A stretch of DNA of 8,844 nt from Candidatus Delongbacteria bacterium (GTDB taxonomy: Bacteria; UBA4055), in contig JAKLPX010000355.1 of assembly GCA_022013635.1 (NCBI GenBank), forward strand, positions 1-8,844. The letters run 5' to 3'. Both the position numbers and the translations under genes were made by a program. How positions within the stretch are numbered: position 1 is the stretch's first letter; each line of letters opens with the position of its first letter. Below, piece after piece: positions 6,569 to 8,844 of the stretch. The notes beneath the pieces are model-generated. The model saw only the letters and a program-made list of their open reading frames with translations, had not been told where the DNA came from and ran no database searches.

Positions 6569-8844
6569 ATGCGATTAAAATTCAGGTTGAGAATATTAAT
6601 TTTAATAGTGATTTTTTTAATATTCGGAAGTATTAATGCTCAAAATGCAAGCGGTTCTTTTGAAATAATGGAAGTCTCTGTCGAAGGAACCGTAGTTTCT
6701 CCCGATGTAGTAAAATTATCGTCAGGATTATCAAAAGGAAAAATAATTTTCGGAGAAGATATTCAGAACGCCATAAAAAAACTATGGAAATTGAATTTGT
6801 TTTCCGATGTTATTATCGAAGGAAATCAGACTGAGGGGAATAAGATATTCCTAAAGGTCATCCTTGAAGACTATCCGAGATTGAACAATGTAAAAGTAAC
6901 GGGTTATGACGAGTACGGAAAAGACGATATAGAGGCTCTGATCAAATTGAGAAAAGGTCAAATATTAAAAAATAAAAATTTGACGGATGTTCAGGCGGCA
7001 ATAAAGGATTTTTACCGTTCTAAAAATTATCTTTTAGCCGAGGTTGATTTTCAGACAATGCATATCAATGAAAAAGAAGTTGATGTACATATCAAAATAA
7101 AAGAAGGAAAAGAAATTTTTATAGAAGAAATCAAATTTTTCGGTAATAGTTTTTATAAAAAGGGAGATTTGCTTGATCAATTTGAAGACACGCATGAAGA
7201 CAGATGGTGGAGAGACGGAGAATATGACAGAGAAAAATTTGAGAATGACCTTCAGAAAATGATTCAATATGCACAGAATAAAGGCTATAAAGATTTTCAT
7301 GTCGTAAACGACTCGGTTTATTACGATATTAAAAGCGAGAAAATATTTATTGACATTACTGTTTCCGAAGGAATGAAATACTATTTCGGAGAATCTGAAT
7401 TCGCCGGAAATATATTATTTTCCGATGAAGATCTTTCAAAGGCTTTGGAATATGAAAAGGGCGATGATTTCAGCAAAGAAAAATTAGAAATGTCTATTTA
7501 TAACAATTTATCCACTTTGTATATGGACAAAGGATATTTGAGGGCAAATATTGTTCCGGAAGAACAAACCGTCGGAAAAGATACCGTTTCTTATGTTTTT
7601 AAAATTTCGGAAGGTACCAGATCAAGAATCAGAAAAATTGATTTTACAGGAAATACAAGAACGAACGAAAAAGTCTTAAGAAGGGAAATGGATATATATC
7701 CCGGTGACATTTTTAATAAAACCAAAATTCTCAGAAGCCAGAGAAACGCGATGATTTTAAATTATTTTGAAAGCGTTATGCCTGATATGAAGCCGGTAAA
7801 CGAAAAAGAAGTTGATCTTGTGTTTTCAATTAAGGAAAAACCAACCGAACAGGCCCAGACATCAATCGCTTATTCAGAAGCCGACGGGTTTATAGGTTCT
7901 GTAGGACTTGTATTCAATAATTTTTCCTTCGAACATCCTTTTACGCAGGGAGACGGTCAGCAATTATCTACGAATATCGAATTCGGTAAAAATTATTATA
8001 AATACTCTCTAAGTGTTGAAGAACCTTGGCTTAACGACACTCCCACCCTTGTCGGACTCAGCGGAAACTATCAAAAAAGAGATGATTCGTACTCCGATAC
8101 GCAGATTATAAGCGGAATTTTAAAATTAGGAAGAAGATTTGCGTGGAGTGATAACTGGTTAAGAGGCCTCTGGTATTATTCAATTGACAGGATAAAATAC
8201 ACGAATATAAGCGATAATGCTCCGGAGCAATATGAACTTTATGACGGTAAAACTATTATTTCATCATCAATTGCCGAATATCTGATCAGGGACAGCAGGG
8301 ACAGGTCAGATTTCCCGACAAAAGGCGCTACTTTGACTCTGATGACAAAACTTGCCGGAGGTATTTTTGGAGGTGACGAAGAGTTTCATAAACATAAATT
8401 AGACATGAGATGGTACCAGCCTTTAATTGAAAACAGGCTTGTATTTTATTCGCAATTCGTAGCCGGCGTAATGGACAAATTAAGAGAATCTTCATATATA
8501 AGCTCAAGGGAGTACTTTTTTCTCGGCGGAGGCGGTTTATCAGGCGGAGAACCTTTAAGAGGTTATGATGAAAATTCAGTGGGACCCTATGAAAACGGAT
8601 ATTTTGTCGGAGGCAGAAATTTATTCAAAACTTCGTTTGAATTAAGACTGAAATTAATTGAGTCGCCGATGCTTATTTATTCTCTTGCTTATTTTGACGC
8701 CGGAAATTTATGGAGAGATTATACAGAAGTGAACTTGTTCGAACTTCAAAAGGGTGCTGGAGTAGGAATAAGGATTAATGTGCCTATGCTGGGTATGATG
8801 GGTTTAGATGTAGGATACGGATTTGATTATTTTAAAAATTTCGG
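6569..8844 (+). CDS. bamA: BamA-type outer-membrane protein assembly factor (Omp85); 3' end cut by window
   Basis: The frame is open from ATG 6569 to the window end, 758 codons plus two bases, with no stop. BamA inserts beta-barrel proteins into the outer membrane. Residues 1-24 are a signal peptide (RLKFR, hydrophobic ILILIVIFLIFG, cleavage after INA). Five POTRA-like periplasmic repeats follow, beginning near residues 31 (FEIMEVSVEG), 104 (PRLNNVKVTG), 184 (FIEEIKFFGN), 271 (YFGESEFAGN) and 353 (SRIRKIDFTGN). The barrel starts near 428 (SIAYSEADGFIGSVGL) and includes RDSRDRSDFPTKG (near nucleotide 8285) and the loop-6 motif LRGY (arginine at residue 664), the hallmark of Omp85 proteins. Only the last strands should be missing. 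An in-frame TTG at 6560, with GAGG ten bases upstream, could be used instead and would add MKY; the ATG has AGGT ten bases upstream. A TamA- or FhaC-like Omp85 is less likely given five POTRAs. Confidence 0.93.
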   Translation, partial: MRLKFRLRILILIVIFLIFGSINAQNASGSFEIMEVSVEGTVVSPDVVKLSSGLSKGKIIFGEDIQNAIKKLWKLNLFSDVIIEGNQTEGNKIFLKVILEDYPRLNNVKVTGYDEYGKDDIEALIKLRKGQILKNKNLTDVQAAIKDFYRSKNYLLAEVDFQTMHINEKEVDVHIKIKEGKEIFIEEIKFFGNSFYKKGDLLDQFEDTHEDRWWRDGEYDREKFENDLQKMIQYAQNKGYKDFHVVNDSVYYDIKSEKIFIDITVSEGMKYYFGESEFAGNILFSDEDLSKALEYEKGDDFSKEKLEMSIYNNLSTLYMDKGYLRANIVPEEQTVGKDTVSYVFKISEGTRSRIRKIDFTGNTRTNEKVLRREMDIYPGDIFNKTKILRSQRNAMILNYFESVMPDMKPVNEKEVDLVFSIKEKPTEQAQTSIAYSEADGFIGSVGLVFNNFSFEHPFTQGDGQQLSTNIEFGKNYYKYSLSVEEPWLNDTPTLVGLSGNYQKRDDSYSDTQIISGILKLGRRFAWSDNWLRGLWYYSIDRIKYTNISDNAPEQYELYDGKTIISSSIAEYLIRDSRDRSDFPTKGATLTLMTKLAGGIFGGDEEFHKHKLDMRWYQPLIENRLVFYSQFVAGVMDKLRESSYISSREYFFLGGGGLSGGEPLRGYDENSVGPYENGYFVGGRNLFKTSFELRLKLIESPMLIYSLAYFDAGNLWRDYTEVNLFELQKGAGVGIRINVPMLGMMGLDVGYGFDYFKNF

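Noticed and set aside
7034..7300. 88-codon open frame on the minus strand, rich in Phe and Ile
   Set aside because: It lies fully inside bamA on the opposite strand, with low-complexity composition produced by Lys/Glu-rich codons read backwards. No ribosome site is evident.

Overview
The window is AT-rich bacterial DNA, densely coding, holding six genes, two of them cut by the window ends. A BamA-type outer-membrane assembly factor with a signal peptide and a POTRA/barrel layout shows a Gram-negative (diderm) cell. Recognisable Shine-Dalgarno sites, the low GC, and a long MutL/GlmL-type protein in a diderm would suit the FCB group (Ignavibacteria or Cloacimonadota-like lineages). That placement is an inference from general look, not from a marker gene.

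Left part, minus strand, transcribed leftwards: a radical SAM protein with extra C-terminal cysteines (3659-2673), then a MutL/GlmL-family ATPase-like protein (2511-601), then after 33 bases a protein with a biotinyl/lipoyl-like barrel-sandwich region (567 to beyond base 1). The last two have good ribosome binding sites and look like one operon behind a promoter at about 2574-2602. MutL proteins are linked to coenzyme-B12 carbon-skeleton or amino mutases, so the operon may serve such an enzyme. No mutase gene is visible here.

Middle: thpR (2',3'-cyclic RNA phosphodiesterase, plus strand, 3801-4397) is divergent from the radical SAM gene. It meets uvrB (minus strand, 6388-4401) tail to tail with three bases between the stops. 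uvrB is split by a one-base shift at about 4871-4876, inside the conserved helicase motif V region. Both halves are otherwise well conserved and add up to a normal-length protein, so this is either a very recent mutation or a sequence error.

Right part: bamA (plus strand, from about 6569 to beyond the end) is divergent from uvrB and has a promoter with a perfect -35 hexamer. It carries a signal peptide, five POTRA-like repeats and most of the barrel, including the LRGY loop motif.

I see no tRNA or rRNA genes, CRISPR array, insertion sequence or prophage. The genes are mainly housekeeping. The least understood parts are the MutL/lipoyl-like pair and the radical SAM protein.
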